Shown here piece after piece: positions 1 through 7,519 of a stretch of 34,160 nucleotides of DNA. Position 1 is the stretch's first letter. The number at the start of each line of letters is the position of its first letter. Source of the DNA: Pseudoruminococcus sp964385235 (GTDB taxonomy: Bacteria; Bacillota; Clostridia; Oscillospirales; Acutalibacteraceae). Position numbers and translations under genes: made by a program. Below the pieces are notes generated by a model that made no database searches, was not told the DNA's origin, and worked only from the letters and a program-made list of their open reading frames with translations. The stretch is taken from contig CAYLOD010000009.1 in NCBI GenBank assembly GCA_964385235.1, positions 1 through 34,160 on the forward strand, written 5' to 3'.

Positions 1-60
1 GTTAAGGCTGTAAACCATTAAAGAAGTCAATTTAAAATTTTCGCCAAGCTCTTTTTTAAA

Positions 61-110
61 AGGCTTGAAAAGGCTTGAAAAGGCTTAAAAAGGCTTAAAA
101 AGGCTTGAAA
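61..110. repeat. Five-copy 10-bp tandem repeat upstream of the DUF4358 promoter
   Basis: Five consecutive 10-base units of the form AGGCTTGAAA or AGGCTTAAAA. Only one position varies (G/A at base 7). The array ends about 20 bp before the -35 box of the promoter at 132-160. The period is close to one DNA helical turn, so each unit presents the same face. It could be a protein-binding array, a bent A-tract region or a variable tandem repeat. No function is assigned. Confidence 0.9.
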
Positions 111-131
111 ACAGCAGTTACAAACTTGTAA

Positions 132-160
132 TTGAAAAAGCAGTTTAAAGCGTGTATACT
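132..160 (+). promoter_or_regulatory. Sigma-A-type promoter of the DUF4358 gene
   Basis: TTGAAA at 132-137 and TATACT at 155-160 are separated by 17 bp. They lie 43 bp before the chosen ATG at 203. Confidence 0.7.
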
Positions 161-202
161 ATGTACATAATAGTGTGCACATATATAGGGACGGTGAATC
201 TC

Positions 203-745
203 ATGGCTGTAATAAATAAAAGGAAAATTTTATTTTCCGTTATTTTTCTTTTAGCCGTTATTTCCGTCACTTCTGTTATTGTAATTATACTTGTAAGAAT
301 GGGGTTTGGTGTATCCTCCCCGAATAACGAACCGCAAAAGAATTTTACTACCGATGAACTTGTTTACTATATAGTAGACAAGCTTGACGATACGTCGCTG
401 TCGAGGGTAAGTCCCAATAATATTTCAAAATATTATGATATAGATGAAAGCTTGATTTCGGACGCAACTGTTTATGTTTCAAACAAAGATGAATCTTTCT
501 CTGAAATATCCTGCTTTAAGCTGACAAACAGTGACGAATATTCCAAGGTTGAAGATGCTATTAAAAGTCATCTCAGCTTCAGCAACGCAAACCTGAAGGA
601 TTTTAACCCTCAGGAAAGCAAAAAGCTTAACGAAAGCAAGATAGAATACTGTGAACCGTATGTGCTTGTAATTGTTTCGGATAAAAGTGACAGTGCGGCA
701 GAGATATTCAATGACTTGGTTACAGGAAAATCGGAGAATACCTGA
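203..745 (+). CDS. DUF4358 domain-containing membrane-anchored protein
   Basis: A 180-residue protein. Residues ~8-32 form one strongly hydrophobic segment after a basic MAVINKRK start, so it is a signal anchor or uncleaved signal peptide that places the rest outside the membrane. The remainder resembles the DUF4358 family: a first block around TTDELVYYIVDKL, a central Y-Y-D-I-D block followed by a strand (ATVYVS), an acidic 'EISCFKL' strand, and a final 'YCEPYVLVIVSDKSD' strand and helix. The biological role of DUF4358 is unknown. I place the start at 203 rather than at the upstream in-frame ATG because a purine-rich GGGACGGTGA ribosome site precedes 203, and the extra N-terminal residues would overlap the promoter. 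It is monocistronic, with its own promoter and a terminator at 759-803. It lies just left of the serine recombinase and may be cargo of the same intervening element, but nothing in the window proves this. Confidence 0.8.
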   Translation: MAVINKRKILFSVIFLLAVISVTSVIVIILVRMGFGVSSPNNEPQKNFTTDELVYYIVDKLDDTSLSRVSPNNISKYYDIDESLISDATVYVSNKDESFSEISCFKLTNSDEYSKVEDAIKSHLSFSNANLKDFNPQESKKLNESKIEYCEPYVLVIVSDKSDSAAEIFNDLVTGKSENT

Positions 746-758
746 ACACGATGCAAAA

Positions 759-805
759 CCGCGCAATATCGGACTTAATGCCGATATTGTACGGCGTTTT
801 TTTAT
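759..805 (+). terminator. Rho-independent terminator after the DUF4358 gene
   Basis: GCAATATCGG pairs with CCGATATTGT across an 8-nt loop and is followed by a run of seven T. It closes the DUF4358 unit and separates it from the recombinase. Confidence 0.8.
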
Positions 806-898
806 TTTACGGACATAAAAATCGACGCTCCTTCCCGATACTTATGAAAGTACAGATATTCCGCGTCATAGATTATAAGGAGACAGGAGTGATATTGA

Positions 899-2299
899 TT
901 GAAAACAGCAGCCGCATATATACGGGTATCCACCGATGACCAGATCGAATATTCGCCCGCCTCCCAGCTTGAAAAGATTCGGGACTACGCGCGGCGCAAC
1001 GGATATATTCTCCCGCGGGAATATATTTTTGCCGACGAGGGGCTGTCGGGCAGACACACCGAAAAACGCCCGGAATTTAACAGAATGATAGGCGTCGCAA
1101 AGCAAAAGCCCAAGCCCTTTGACGCGATACTGCTATGGAAATTCAGCCGTTTCGCGCGAAACCGGGAGGACAGCATAGTTTACAAGTCCATGCTCCGCAA
1201 ACAATGCGGGATAGATGTTATATCCATCTCCGAAAATATCGGCGACGATAAAATGTCCATACTTATAGAAGCGATGATAGAGGCAATGGACGAATATTAC
1301 TCGATAAATCTCGCGGAGGAAGTAAAGCGAGGCATGAACGAGAAGATCAGCCGCGGGGAAGCTATTACAATTCCGTCATTCGGTTACGATATTAAAAACG
1401 GAATGTATGTACCGAACACGGAAACAGCGCCTGTTGTACAGGAAATCTTCAATGATTTTTTGAGCGGCACGGGCATGAAAGCTATCGCCGCCAAACTGAA
1501 TGACAGGGGACTTCGCACAAGACGCGGAAATCTCTTTGAAAACAGGACTGTTGAATACATATTGAAAAACCCGGTATATATCGGGAAACTGCGATGGACC
1601 CCCGACGGCTCAGGCACAATGACAGCGGACGGACGGCACGAGGCAATTATCGGCATGACGACATGGCAGGCAGTTCAAAAAAAGCTGTCAGAATCCCCCA
1701 AGGTCAAGTATATGCGCAGCGGCTCCCCCGCCACGCCGTTTATGCTTCAGGGACTTGTGAGGTGCGGCAGCTGCGGCTCTACACTATGTATGTCGGCAAA
1801 GCATTCGTCATTACAATGCCACGCCTATGCACATGGAAAATGCGGAGTATCCCACAGCATAACAATAAAAAAAATAAATAAAATGCTGATTGAGTCGATT
1901 GAATGTTCGGATATAGCCGATATTTTTAAACTTAAATTAAAGCCGCGCATGGTCAGCGGCTCTCAAGGCGTCGCCGATATGATAGCCCGTGAGCGCAAAC
2001 GGCTGGAACGCGTAAAGGACGCATATGAAAACGGCTTGTATACCCTTGACGAGTTCAGGATAAAGCGTTCCGAAATAGACAGCAGGATAGCTTCACTTGA
2101 GGGTGAATCAGATGAAAAGCCCGCCAAAGACCCCGACGCCGAACGCAGAAAGCTGAACGATAAAAGCCTTGCAATTATACCCGTTTTAAGATCCGCGTCA
2201 ACGCCGGAGGAGGAAAAAAACCGTTTGCTCAAATCCTTTATTGAAAAAATAATATTTTACAGAACCGCTTGCGACTTGGACATATTTTTATACAGCTAA
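899..2299 (+). CDS. Large serine recombinase (site-specific integrase/excisionase)
   Basis: A 466-residue serine recombinase of the large (phage integrase/SpoIVCA-like) class, which cuts and rejoins DNA at paired attachment sites. The N-terminal catalytic domain carries the nucleophile Ser11 in AYIRVSTDDQ, conserved arginines in KFSRFARN, and the EAMDEYYS helix. The recombinase domain (SFGYDI, YILKNPVYIGKL) covers ~155-270. A zinc ribbon CGSCG...C...C follows at ~290-317, then a charged coiled coil at ~365-415. It appears full length and catalytically complete. The start is a TTG with AGGAGACAGGAG 9 nt upstream; no ATG is better placed. The stop codon at 2297-2299 abuts the truncated cotJC reading frame, which is in a different phase. 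A recombinase gene lying at one end of an element that splits a sporulation gene is the arrangement of spoIVCA in skin. The inference is that this enzyme inserts and perhaps excises the element. Confidence 0.93.
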   Translation: MKTAAAYIRVSTDDQIEYSPASQLEKIRDYARRNGYILPREYIFADEGLSGRHTEKRPEFNRMIGVAKQKPKPFDAILLWKFSRFARNREDSIVYKSMLRKQCGIDVISISENIGDDKMSILIEAMIEAMDEYYSINLAEEVKRGMNEKISRGEAITIPSFGYDIKNGMYVPNTETAPVVQEIFNDFLSGTGMKAIAAKLNDRGLRTRRGNLFENRTVEYILKNPVYIGKLRWTPDGSGTMTADGRHEAIIGMTTWQAVQKKLSESPKVKYMRSGSPATPFMLQGLVRCGSCGSTLCMSAKHSSLQCHAYAHGKCGVSHSITIKKINKMLIESIECSDIADIFKLKLKPRMVSGSQGVADMIARERKRLERVKDAYENGLYTLDEFRIKRSEIDSRIASLEGESDEKPAKDPDAERRKLNDKSLAIIPVLRSASTPEEEKNRLLKSFIEKIIFYRTACDLDIFLYS

Positions 2300-2306
2300 A
2301 AAGTAT
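2286..2306 (+). other. Putative attachment-site junction between recombinase element and cotJC
   Basis: Similarity to CotJC can be followed leftwards only to the lysine codons at 2298-2303 (KKYILSQYGG). Upstream of that, the frame merely overlaps the end of the recombinase gene in another phase. The element/chromosome junction should therefore lie within a few bases of 2294-2303. The exact crossover cannot be defined without the other end of the element. Confidence 0.55.
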
Positions 2307-2852
2307 ATCCTTTCACAGTACGGAGGTCCCGACGGAGAACTCGGCGCGTCACTGCGTTATCTCAGTCAGAGGTTTTCAATGCCTTATCCTGAGCTGAAGG
2401 CTATTTTAACTGATATAGGTACGGAGGAATTAGCCCATCTCGAGATGATAGGCGCGATAGTCTATCAGCTCACGAGGAATCTGACGCCCGAACAAATAGA
2501 AAAAGCGGGCTTCACCGATTATTTCGTTGACCATACTACGGGCGTTTACCCGCAAGCCGCCTCAGGTATGCCTTATACAGCCGCCTCAATGCAGGTCAAG
2601 GGCGACACGATAACGGACATTCACGAGGATATGGCGGCGGAACAAAAGGCGCGCACAACCTACGACAATATCCTGCGCTTCTGTGACGACCCCGACGTTA
2701 TAGATCCCATACGCTTTTTGCGAGAAAGGGAAATAGTCCACTATCAGCGCTTCGGCGAGGGTCTGAGGATCGCGACGGATAAGCTTGACAGCAAGAACTT
2801 CTATGCTTTCAACCCTAGTTTCGATAAATGTGATGTAAAAAAGAAAAAGTAA
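2301..2852 (+). CDS. cotJC: CotJC-type spore coat manganese catalase, 5' end separated by the recombinase
   Basis: The frame from 2301 encodes ~183 residues matching CotJC from about residue 22 onwards (KYILSQYGGPDGELGASL...). All manganese-ligand motifs of the Mn-catalase ferritin-like fold are present: Glu in GPDGEL, E-E-x-A-H-x-E in TEELAHLEM, Glu in AAEQKA, and His in REIVHYQRF. CotJC is normally ~190 residues and begins with ~20 residues around a W-x-Y-x-K-K-x-x-Y-P motif. That segment, its start codon and its ribosome site are missing, and I cannot find them elsewhere in the window. The first internal ATG (2379) has no ribosome site and would drop the first ligand region. The body shows no stop or frameshift, so this looks like a gene maintained in split form rather than a decayed one. 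cotJA and cotJB, the usual partners, are not in the window. Confidence 0.85.
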   Translation, partial: KYILSQYGGPDGELGASLRYLSQRFSMPYPELKAILTDIGTEELAHLEMIGAIVYQLTRNLTPEQIEKAGFTDYFVDHTTGVYPQAASGMPYTAASMQVKGDTITDIHEDMAAEQKARTTYDNILRFCDDPDVIDPIRFLREREIVHYQRFGEGLRIATDKLDSKNFYAFNPSFDKCDVKKKK

Positions 2853-2859
2853 AATAAAC

Positions 2860-2891
2860 AAGGGCTGCCCGCAGTAATAAGGGCAGCCCTT
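2860..2891. terminator. Hairpin after cotJC, probable terminator
   Basis: AGGGCTGCCC and GGGCAGCCCT form a perfect 10-bp stem around a 10-nt loop. The plus-strand side lacks a strong T run; the minus-strand side is followed by a T-rich stretch. It lies 7 nt after the cotJC stop. Confidence 0.55.
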
Positions 2892-2915
2892 CAATAAGGG
2901 TCTTGTCATGTTTGG

Positions 2916-2970
2916 CTCCGTCCCGTCGGGCCCCGTACCGCCGGGCCCCGTACCGCCGGGCCCCGTACCG
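2916..2970. repeat. GC-rich 15-bp tandem repeat
   Basis: About 3.5 copies of a 15-base unit CCCGTACCGCCGGGC. The leftmost copy is degenerate. It lies in the gap between the cotJC hairpin and mrnC. Reading frames through it give only simple repeats, so it is not annotated as coding. Confidence 0.85.
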
Positions 2971-3095
2971 CACTTCTGTGTCCCTCCATGCCGGGGGCAT
3001 CTTACTAAGTTACAACTGAGTAAAAATATAAGTGATACGGGGCGGTCATGGCGCTCATTCATACGGAGAGAACGCAGACGGCGCTAAGAAAATAT

Positions 3096-3497
3096 TTATT
3101 CAGATTGATCCTGAGCATCGTCACACAGAAGCTCTCTTATGCGCTCGATCCTCCCCGAAAGATATAAATAACCGAGGAGCGCTTCAAACGCGGTCGCGGA
3201 ATGATAGTCGGCGGAAGTCGCGTTTTTGGGGACGTGCTGTGTATGAGCGTTTCTGCCCCGCTTCAATATGTCTTTTTCCTCATCGGTGAGGCGCGGGAGA
3301 AGCCTTTCGGCAAGTCTTGCCTGAGAGGAGCAGCGCACAATGGCAACCTTTTGCTCGTTGAGCTTTTTTACGGGTTTATTCGCCTTGCAGACAAGCCTTT
3401 CGCGCACAAAAAGGTCATATACGCCGTCTCCCAAAAAAGCAAGGGTGAGCGGACTCATATTTTTAGGTTCGCAGGGCGAATTTTCAAGTCTTGACAT
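3096..3497 (-). CDS. mrnC: Mini-ribonuclease III (23S rRNA maturation)
   Basis: A 133-residue stand-alone RNase III catalytic domain without a double-stranded-RNA-binding domain, the hallmark of Mini-III, which trims the 3' and 5' ends of 23S rRNA precursors in Firmicutes. Signature motifs are LAFLGDGVYDLFVRERL with the catalytic Asp24, a basic RGRNA motif, the KNAT-x-x-Y-x-x-AT segment and FEALLGYLYL with the second metal-binding Glu. Length fits the family (~130-145). AGGAG lies 7 nt upstream of the ATG, and a consensus promoter sits at 3536-3564. In many Firmicutes mrnC follows cysS; here it is transcribed alone, downstream of the EcfT gene on the same strand. Confidence 0.95.
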   Translation of the reverse strand: MSRLENSPCEPKNMSPLTLAFLGDGVYDLFVRERLVCKANKPVKKLNEQKVAIVRCSSQARLAERLLPRLTDEEKDILKRGRNAHTQHVPKNATSADYHSATAFEALLGYLYLSGRIERIRELLCDDAQDQSE

Positions 3498-3535
3498 TAT
3501 AACGCTCCTATTTTGAAAACAAAAAATTTATTGAT

Positions 3536-3564
3536 ATTATACCTCCGCCGCCGAATATTGTCAA
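3536..3564 (-). promoter_or_regulatory. Perfect consensus sigma-A promoter for mrnC
   Basis: On the minus strand TTGACA (3559-3564), 17 bp and TATAAT (3536-3541) give an exact match to the sigma-A consensus. It lies 38 bp before the mrnC start. Confidence 0.85.
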
Positions 3565-3615
3565 ACAAAGTGTCAATATACCGAAACTCGGCAGCTTTTT
3601 TTATTTAAAATCCCT

Positions 3616-4482
3616 TTAAAATCTCTCAGCAAAGCCCTTTTCAAGGACAAACGGCATAATCGCGAGAACAAAATATGTCCCGTAAGCCGCGTATGTCAAA
3701 GAACCGACGCTCAGCTTTTCGGCAAGAGTACCCGACGCGTAAAAATCGACAGACAGTTCCCCCATGCCCTGAACGACGAACATAAAACCGAACAATATAA
3801 CAGACACAGCGATAAGTACAGCGTCAGCCTTTCTGAATTTAAATAATGAAAAGCTGCTCCGCCCGCGCAGTTCGCCGCCTCTTGCCCGAAATGAATCCGC
3901 AGTATCGACCGAGGTTTCAAGCGACCATGTTATGAGCGACGACATGACTTTTATGCCGCCCTTTATATCGTCAATAACAGTATCACTGTTATAAACGCCC
4001 ATGGCTTTCTGTGTGTTGTTTATTTCAGACGCCCTGCGTCTGTACAGCGGGATAAACCTCAGGGACATTGAAACGAACAGACCGAGGCGGGGGCTGAACC
4101 GCCCGAAAATATACATAATCCTGTCTGAGGTCATTATCTCCGAAAAGGAAAGAAACCAAATCATGACAGACAGTATCATCAAAGCGTTATCCGCACCGTA
4201 CACAAGAGCCTCAAGCGTTACCGCTCTGCCGTTAATGAAAAACAAAACGGTTTCTCCGTTTCGGGAAAATATCGGGTTTACCAGTGTTATCAATATAAAA
4301 ATCATTATCCAAACGCAAACAGTTTTTAACCGTATCTTCCGAAAGACAGATATGCAGAACATAACCGCTCCGGCAAGAGAGATAAGCTCGATTATCGGAT
4401 TCTGGACAAACATAGCTGTTACCACAATCGACGAGAAATAAACAAAAACCGATATTGGATTATATTCCGAAAATAGCCTCAT
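3616..4482 (-). CDS. ecfT: Energy-coupling factor (ECF) transporter transmembrane T subunit, solitary
   Basis: A 288-residue CbiQ/EcfT-family membrane protein, the T component that couples a substrate-binding S protein to two ATPases in ECF vitamin importers. About six hydrophobic segments are visible (residues ~8-60, ~66-85, ~100-130, ~140-165, ~220-245, ~260-280). The coupling region contains PRLGLFVSMSLRFIPL and the family ARG motif in ADSFRARGG. The ATG is taken at 4480-4482 because its first bases overlap the stop of the preceding gene (ATGA overlap), giving translational coupling; an upstream in-frame start would lie inside that gene. It is the third gene of the cobalamin-riboswitch operon. 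No S subunit and no EcfA ATPase are in the window, so partners must be encoded elsewhere. Corrinoid specificity is inferred from the operon, not from this protein. Confidence 0.85.
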   Translation of the reverse strand: MRLFSEYNPISVFVYFSSIVVTAMFVQNPIIELISLAGAVMFCISVFRKIRLKTVCVWIMIFILITLVNPIFSRNGETVLFFINGRAVTLEALVYGADNALMILSVMIWFLSFSEIMTSDRIMYIFGRFSPRLGLFVSMSLRFIPLYRRRASEINNTQKAMGVYNSDTVIDDIKGGIKVMSSLITWSLETSVDTADSFRARGGELRGRSSFSLFKFRKADAVLIAVSVILFGFMFVVQGMGELSVDFYASGTLAEKLSVGSLTYAAYGTYFVLAIMPFVLEKGFAERF

Positions 4483-6386
4483 TCTGTCGTATCCTTTCCG
4501 AGCGCCGTCGTGTATACCCACTCCACAACGTCGCCGTCCTCAAGTTCACAGGCCGAACAGCCCACACTTGGCGTTTCGCCGTTCACCCTGTATATCCAGC
4601 CCGAAAGTTCCCCGCAGTCAAACTCATACAGAAAGTTTATACCCTTTATGTAAACAGTTCCGAATTCGTTATCGCCGCTTCCCTCATAGTCAAGCTGTAT
4701 ATGGTTTTTCTTCGCCGCGTCCAGCAAAACATCAAAGACAGTTTCGCCGTCCTCTATCGAAATCTCCGTATCGCTGAGAATAACTCCGTCTGACGGTATC
4801 TTGTCGTTATTGACCTTCCCGACCGCTTCTTTGCAAGATATTGACATAACAACCGAAGCGCTTTCGGCTTTGCTGACGCTTGAGGTTTCTCCGTAATACT
4901 GTTCCGCTGTTTCAATCCTTACAGTGAGAGCCGCGAAAATGACAGCGGCGAACAGTACGGCGAGCAGGACAAGATTTTTTCTGTTGATCTTCCTTTTTAT
5001 AATGAGAACTGTCAGAGCCGCTATAAATATTACCGAAACACAAAGTATAATGACCGGCTTATAGTCTGTATCGCCGCTATTATCATTCACGCCGCTCCCG
5101 GAATTTGCTTCGTCCTTGACGCCGCCATCGGAAAGGATTGAAACAGATTGTGATTTTCCCCCGCTCCCGTCTGACGAGGTATTTTCCGACGGCGCTTCTG
5201 ACGAAACGCCCGACACTGAGCCGTCATCTGCCGCCTTTGATAACGCTTTTGACGAATTTTCCGATGTGCTTGAGCCTGACGGCGCGCTGTGAGGCTTTGA
5301 CGATGTTATATTTTGCTGTGCGGGAAATTCTTTATCTCGGCTTGCCTGACTATAAACACTTTGCTCTGATGTATCGGNNNNNNNNNNGCCCGGCGACGGT
5401 CTGCCTGTGGCACTCCCGCTAACCTCACGTTCTATATTGTTGCTTACAAACTCGAAAAAAGGCGGCTTTCCTCTTTCGTATCTCCACAGGGATATTAGCG
5501 AATAAAGAGCTTGAACCGTAGCGAGTTCATTCTCAGCGCCGTCAAGCGTATGAGAAAAGCTCCCGTCGCTATTGCGGAACCTCATAAGTCCGTCATACAC
5601 CGTATTTCCGTTTTTTATGAACCGTCCGTCCGATTTATAATTTATTTTCATAGTATTCAGCGCGAGAAGTACCTGCGCCGTGCTTTCGGCAGTTTCCTCA
5701 CCGTAGCTTTTAAACGCGCCGCTCGTCTGCTGTCTTTGCGAGAGATACTCAATAGCCCTGTCCACCGCGGATTTAACGTCGCCGTACTTATAATATCTTG
5801 CTAAAGACTGTATAGCCGCGGCTGTAATATCGACGTCGGAACCTTGCGCCAGCCCCCAGCCGCCGTCGGATAACTGCAGCGACAAAATCTCATTTATTAT
5901 CTCGTCACGCGTCATGCCGCCGTAATATGAACCGCAGTCGAGCATTATCAGTCCGTATATGCAGCTCATCACCCCGAGCCTGCCTATCGTGCCGTTCAGC
6001 GCGGTATTGATACAGGGAGAATCATAACCCATGGCAGTATACGCTATTGCTATTCTCTGCTTATCCACGGCGTTCAGGTTCTTCGCGGACGAGGTAAAAA
6101 CATCAAGGGATCTTTTGCAGCTTGAGAAGTCCGGCTTATATTTATAGCGCGACAGGGAGATCGCGTACCAGTCGGCAACGCTTTGTCCCATATCAGCGCT
6201 TATATCGTCAATCAGCGACTGTACAGATCCGTTATTTTTCCACAATAATATATCGTCAATTACAGCCTCGGCGTTATATGCTTCGGCTTTTGCGGTAATG
6301 TGAAAATCGGCGGGAAGTATAAATCCCGCCAACATAACCGCAAGAAGTGTTATCGACAGAAATCTCCCCGCTTTATTATTCCTCAT
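4479..6386 (-). CDS. Membrane transcobalamin-like protein: alpha/alpha-repeat domain plus DUF4430 domain
   Basis: A 635-residue protein as assembled. A signal peptide covers residues 1-~34. Residues ~40-315 are helical repeats of the prenyltransferase/squalene-oxidase (alpha/alpha-toroid) type with QW-like motifs (LQLSDGGWG, SQRQQTSGAF, RNSDGSFS). Residues ~320-437 are a Ser-rich linker. Two hydrophobic helices (~438-460 and ~467-490) flank the basic loop KRKINRK. Residues ~505-632 are a DUF4430 (transcobalamin-like C-terminal) domain ending in a GWIYRVNG...EDGDVVEW signature. Alpha6/alpha6 barrel plus DUF4430 is the architecture of intrinsic factor and transcobalamin. Here the two are joined by a membrane hairpin, so both should face outside. 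The start overlaps the upstream gene's stop by 11 bp, and the stop overlaps ecfT. The linker contains ten N (5379-5388), so true length and frame across it are uncertain. Confidence 0.82.
   Translation of the reverse strand: MRNNKAGRFLSITLLAVMLAGFILPADFHITAKAEAYNAEAVIDDILLWKNNGSVQSLIDDISADMGQSVADWYAISLSRYKYKPDFSSCKRSLDVFTSSAKNLNAVDKQRIAIAYTAMGYDSPCINTALNGTIGRLGVMSCIYGLIMLDCGSYYGGMTRDEIINEILSLQLSDGGWGLAQGSDVDITAAAIQSLARYYKYGDVKSAVDRAIEYLSQRQQTSGAFKSYGEETAESTAQVLLALNTMKINYKSDGRFIKNGNTVYDGLMRFRNSDGSFSHTLDGAENELATVQALYSLISLWRYERGKPPFFEFVSNNIEREVSGSATGRPSPGXXXXDTSEQSVYSQASRDKEFPAQQNITSSKPHSAPSGSSTSENSSKALSKAADDGSVSGVSSEAPSENTSSDGSGGKSQSVSILSDGGVKDEANSGSGVNDNSGDTDYKPVIILCVSVIFIAALTVLIIKRKINRKNLVLLAVLFAAVIFAALTVRIETAEQYYGETSSVSKAESASVVMSISCKEAVGKVNNDKIPSDGVILSDTEISIEDGETVFDVLLDAAKKNHIQLDYEGSGDNEFGTVYIKGINFLYEFDCGELSGWIYRVNGETPSVGCSACELEDGDVVEWVYTTALGKDTTE
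5379..5388. other. Assembly gap (10 N)
   Basis: Ten undetermined bases fall in the Ser-rich linker of the transcobalamin-like gene. Both flanks remain open in the same frame with this placeholder length, but the true gap size is unknown. Low-complexity sequence is the likely cause. Confidence 0.95.
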
Positions 6387-7389
6387 TTTTCTTCTTTCCT
6401 AAAGCAAGAGCCGCGGCGAATAACGCCGACGTGAAAAATATCACGGCGACTGCCGCTTTTTCGGAATCTCCCGTCGCGACCGTTTTGCCGTCATTTGGGC
6501 TGTTCGGCTCAACAGCGTCGGGCTTACTGTCCGTCGGAGCTGATTGCTCCACGCTTTCGGGCTGACTTGAGGGTTCCACGCTTTCGGGCTGACTTGAGGG
6601 TTCCACGCTATCGGGCTGACTTGAGGGTTCTTCACTTGATGAGTTCCCGGGCAAATCAGATGCTGTCAGCTCTACCGAATAACCGGGTTCAAGGCGAAGC
6701 ACAAGCGGTATACCCTCATCACTTGTTTTATTCACTGAAACACCGTGGCTGCCCGCTGTCAGGTACTTATCATCAATCCTGACAGAGCCGTTCTCATCTG
6801 TTATATAATCGGCCGTACCTCCGTCAAAGCTCCATGTTACCGTCATATCGGCTACGGGATTCACAACCGTCGTCGGGTTATAGTCGGAATCGTAAACAGT
6901 ATCCTCGCTTGTAAACGTGAGTACACCCTCGGATATTCTCGACCTGTCGACAGCGGGATACTGCATTCCCGCGCCGTATGGATCGCCGTAATAGAGGACT
7001 ATGCTGTCGCCGTCGGAAAGGTTGTATCCGCTGACGGTATCGTTCGGTGAAACACCGTTTACCATATACAGCCAGCCGTCCCAGCCCCCGAACGTTCCCT
7101 GTGTTTCATCGTTGACCGCCGTTATCCATGAATTTTCGACGCCCGTTATCGTTATATCGTCACTCTGCCCGTCAAAATACATAAGCGCGTCCTGAACCGT
7201 AAGATTTTCGGCGCTGTACGGAACAACGGCGGTATTGTAGTAGAGATTATCCTTTATCCCCTCTATTCTCAGAGTGATCCGCATCTCCTTTGCGTCCGCC
7301 GCAAACGCGCTGACGCTCAATGTGCCCGCCGCGACCGCCGCCGCGAGTAACGAACATAAAATTTTCCCCGCTTTTTTCTTTTCTTTCAT
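6376..7389 (-). CDS. Cell-surface DUF4430 protein with C-terminal sorting-signal-like tail
   Basis: A 337-residue exported protein, first gene of the riboswitch operon. Residues 1-~30 form a classical signal peptide ending in SAFAADA. Residues ~35-135 are a DUF4430 (transcobalamin C-terminal-like) domain with GGWDGWLYMVNG and NLSDGDSIVLYYG. Residues ~145-235 are a second predicted beta-rich domain of unknown type. Three 9-residue repeats EPSSQP(D/E)SV follow, encoded by 27-bp DNA repeats at about 6550-6640. The tail reads VATGD, then a hydrophobic helix and KKKNEE, which resembles a variant sortase (xxTGD) anchor or a simple membrane anchor. The ribosome site AAGGAAA lies ~9 nt before the ATG. 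With the riboswitch upstream, a corrinoid-binding surface role is likely; ligand and partner are inferred. DUF4430 is also found outside B12 uptake, so another ligand is possible. Confidence 0.82.
   Translation of the reverse strand: MKEKKKAGKILCSLLAAAVAAGTLSVSAFAADAKEMRITLRIEGIKDNLYYNTAVVPYSAENLTVQDALMYFDGQSDDITITGVENSWITAVNDETQGTFGGWDGWLYMVNGVSPNDTVSGYNLSDGDSIVLYYGDPYGAGMQYPAVDRSRISEGVLTFTSEDTVYDSDYNPTTVVNPVADMTVTWSFDGGTADYITDENGSVRIDDKYLTAGSHGVSVNKTSDEGIPLVLRLEPGYSVELTASDLPGNSSSEEPSSQPDSVEPSSQPESVEPSSQPESVEQSAPTDSKPDAVEPNSPNDGKTVATGDSEKAAVAVIFFTSALFAAALALGKKKNEE
6550..6640. repeat. 27-bp coding tandem repeats in the DUF4430 surface gene
   Basis: Roughly three copies of a 27-base unit encode the 9-residue spacer repeats EPSSQP(D/E)SV. 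These are typical wall-spanning spacers that can vary in copy number between strains. Confidence 0.8.
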
Positions 7390-7481
7390 TTTAACATTTT
7401 CCTTCTTAAAACAATCAGTAAGAAAATGTCTATTCCCTGTTACCGATTATTTTATAATTTTATATATTTTCGGGATAACAG

Positions 7482-7519
7482 GGAAACAAATAAAGCCGAT
7501 CGGCAAAACGCAAATCGGC
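7482..7519 (-). terminator. Expression-platform terminator downstream of the cobalamin aptamer
   Basis: On the minus strand GCCGAT ... ATCGGC forms a stem, followed by the T-rich sequence TTTATTTGTTT. It lies between the aptamer and the first gene (ATG at 7389), so it is a candidate ligand-controlled terminator. Which helix competes with it has not been worked out. Confidence 0.6.

Noticed and set aside
61..110. CRISPR array
   Set aside because: The 10-bp units are contiguous with no spacers, and no cas genes are present.
899..2852. Recombinase-CotJC fusion protein
   Set aside because: The recombinase ends in a TAA at 2297-2299 and the cotJC frame is in a different phase, so no single frame joins them.
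2586..3062. 158-aa minus-strand ORF through the GC-rich repeats
   Set aside because: It is antisense to cotJC and its Gly-Thr-Gly-Pro repeats are simply the translation of the 15-bp tandem repeat.
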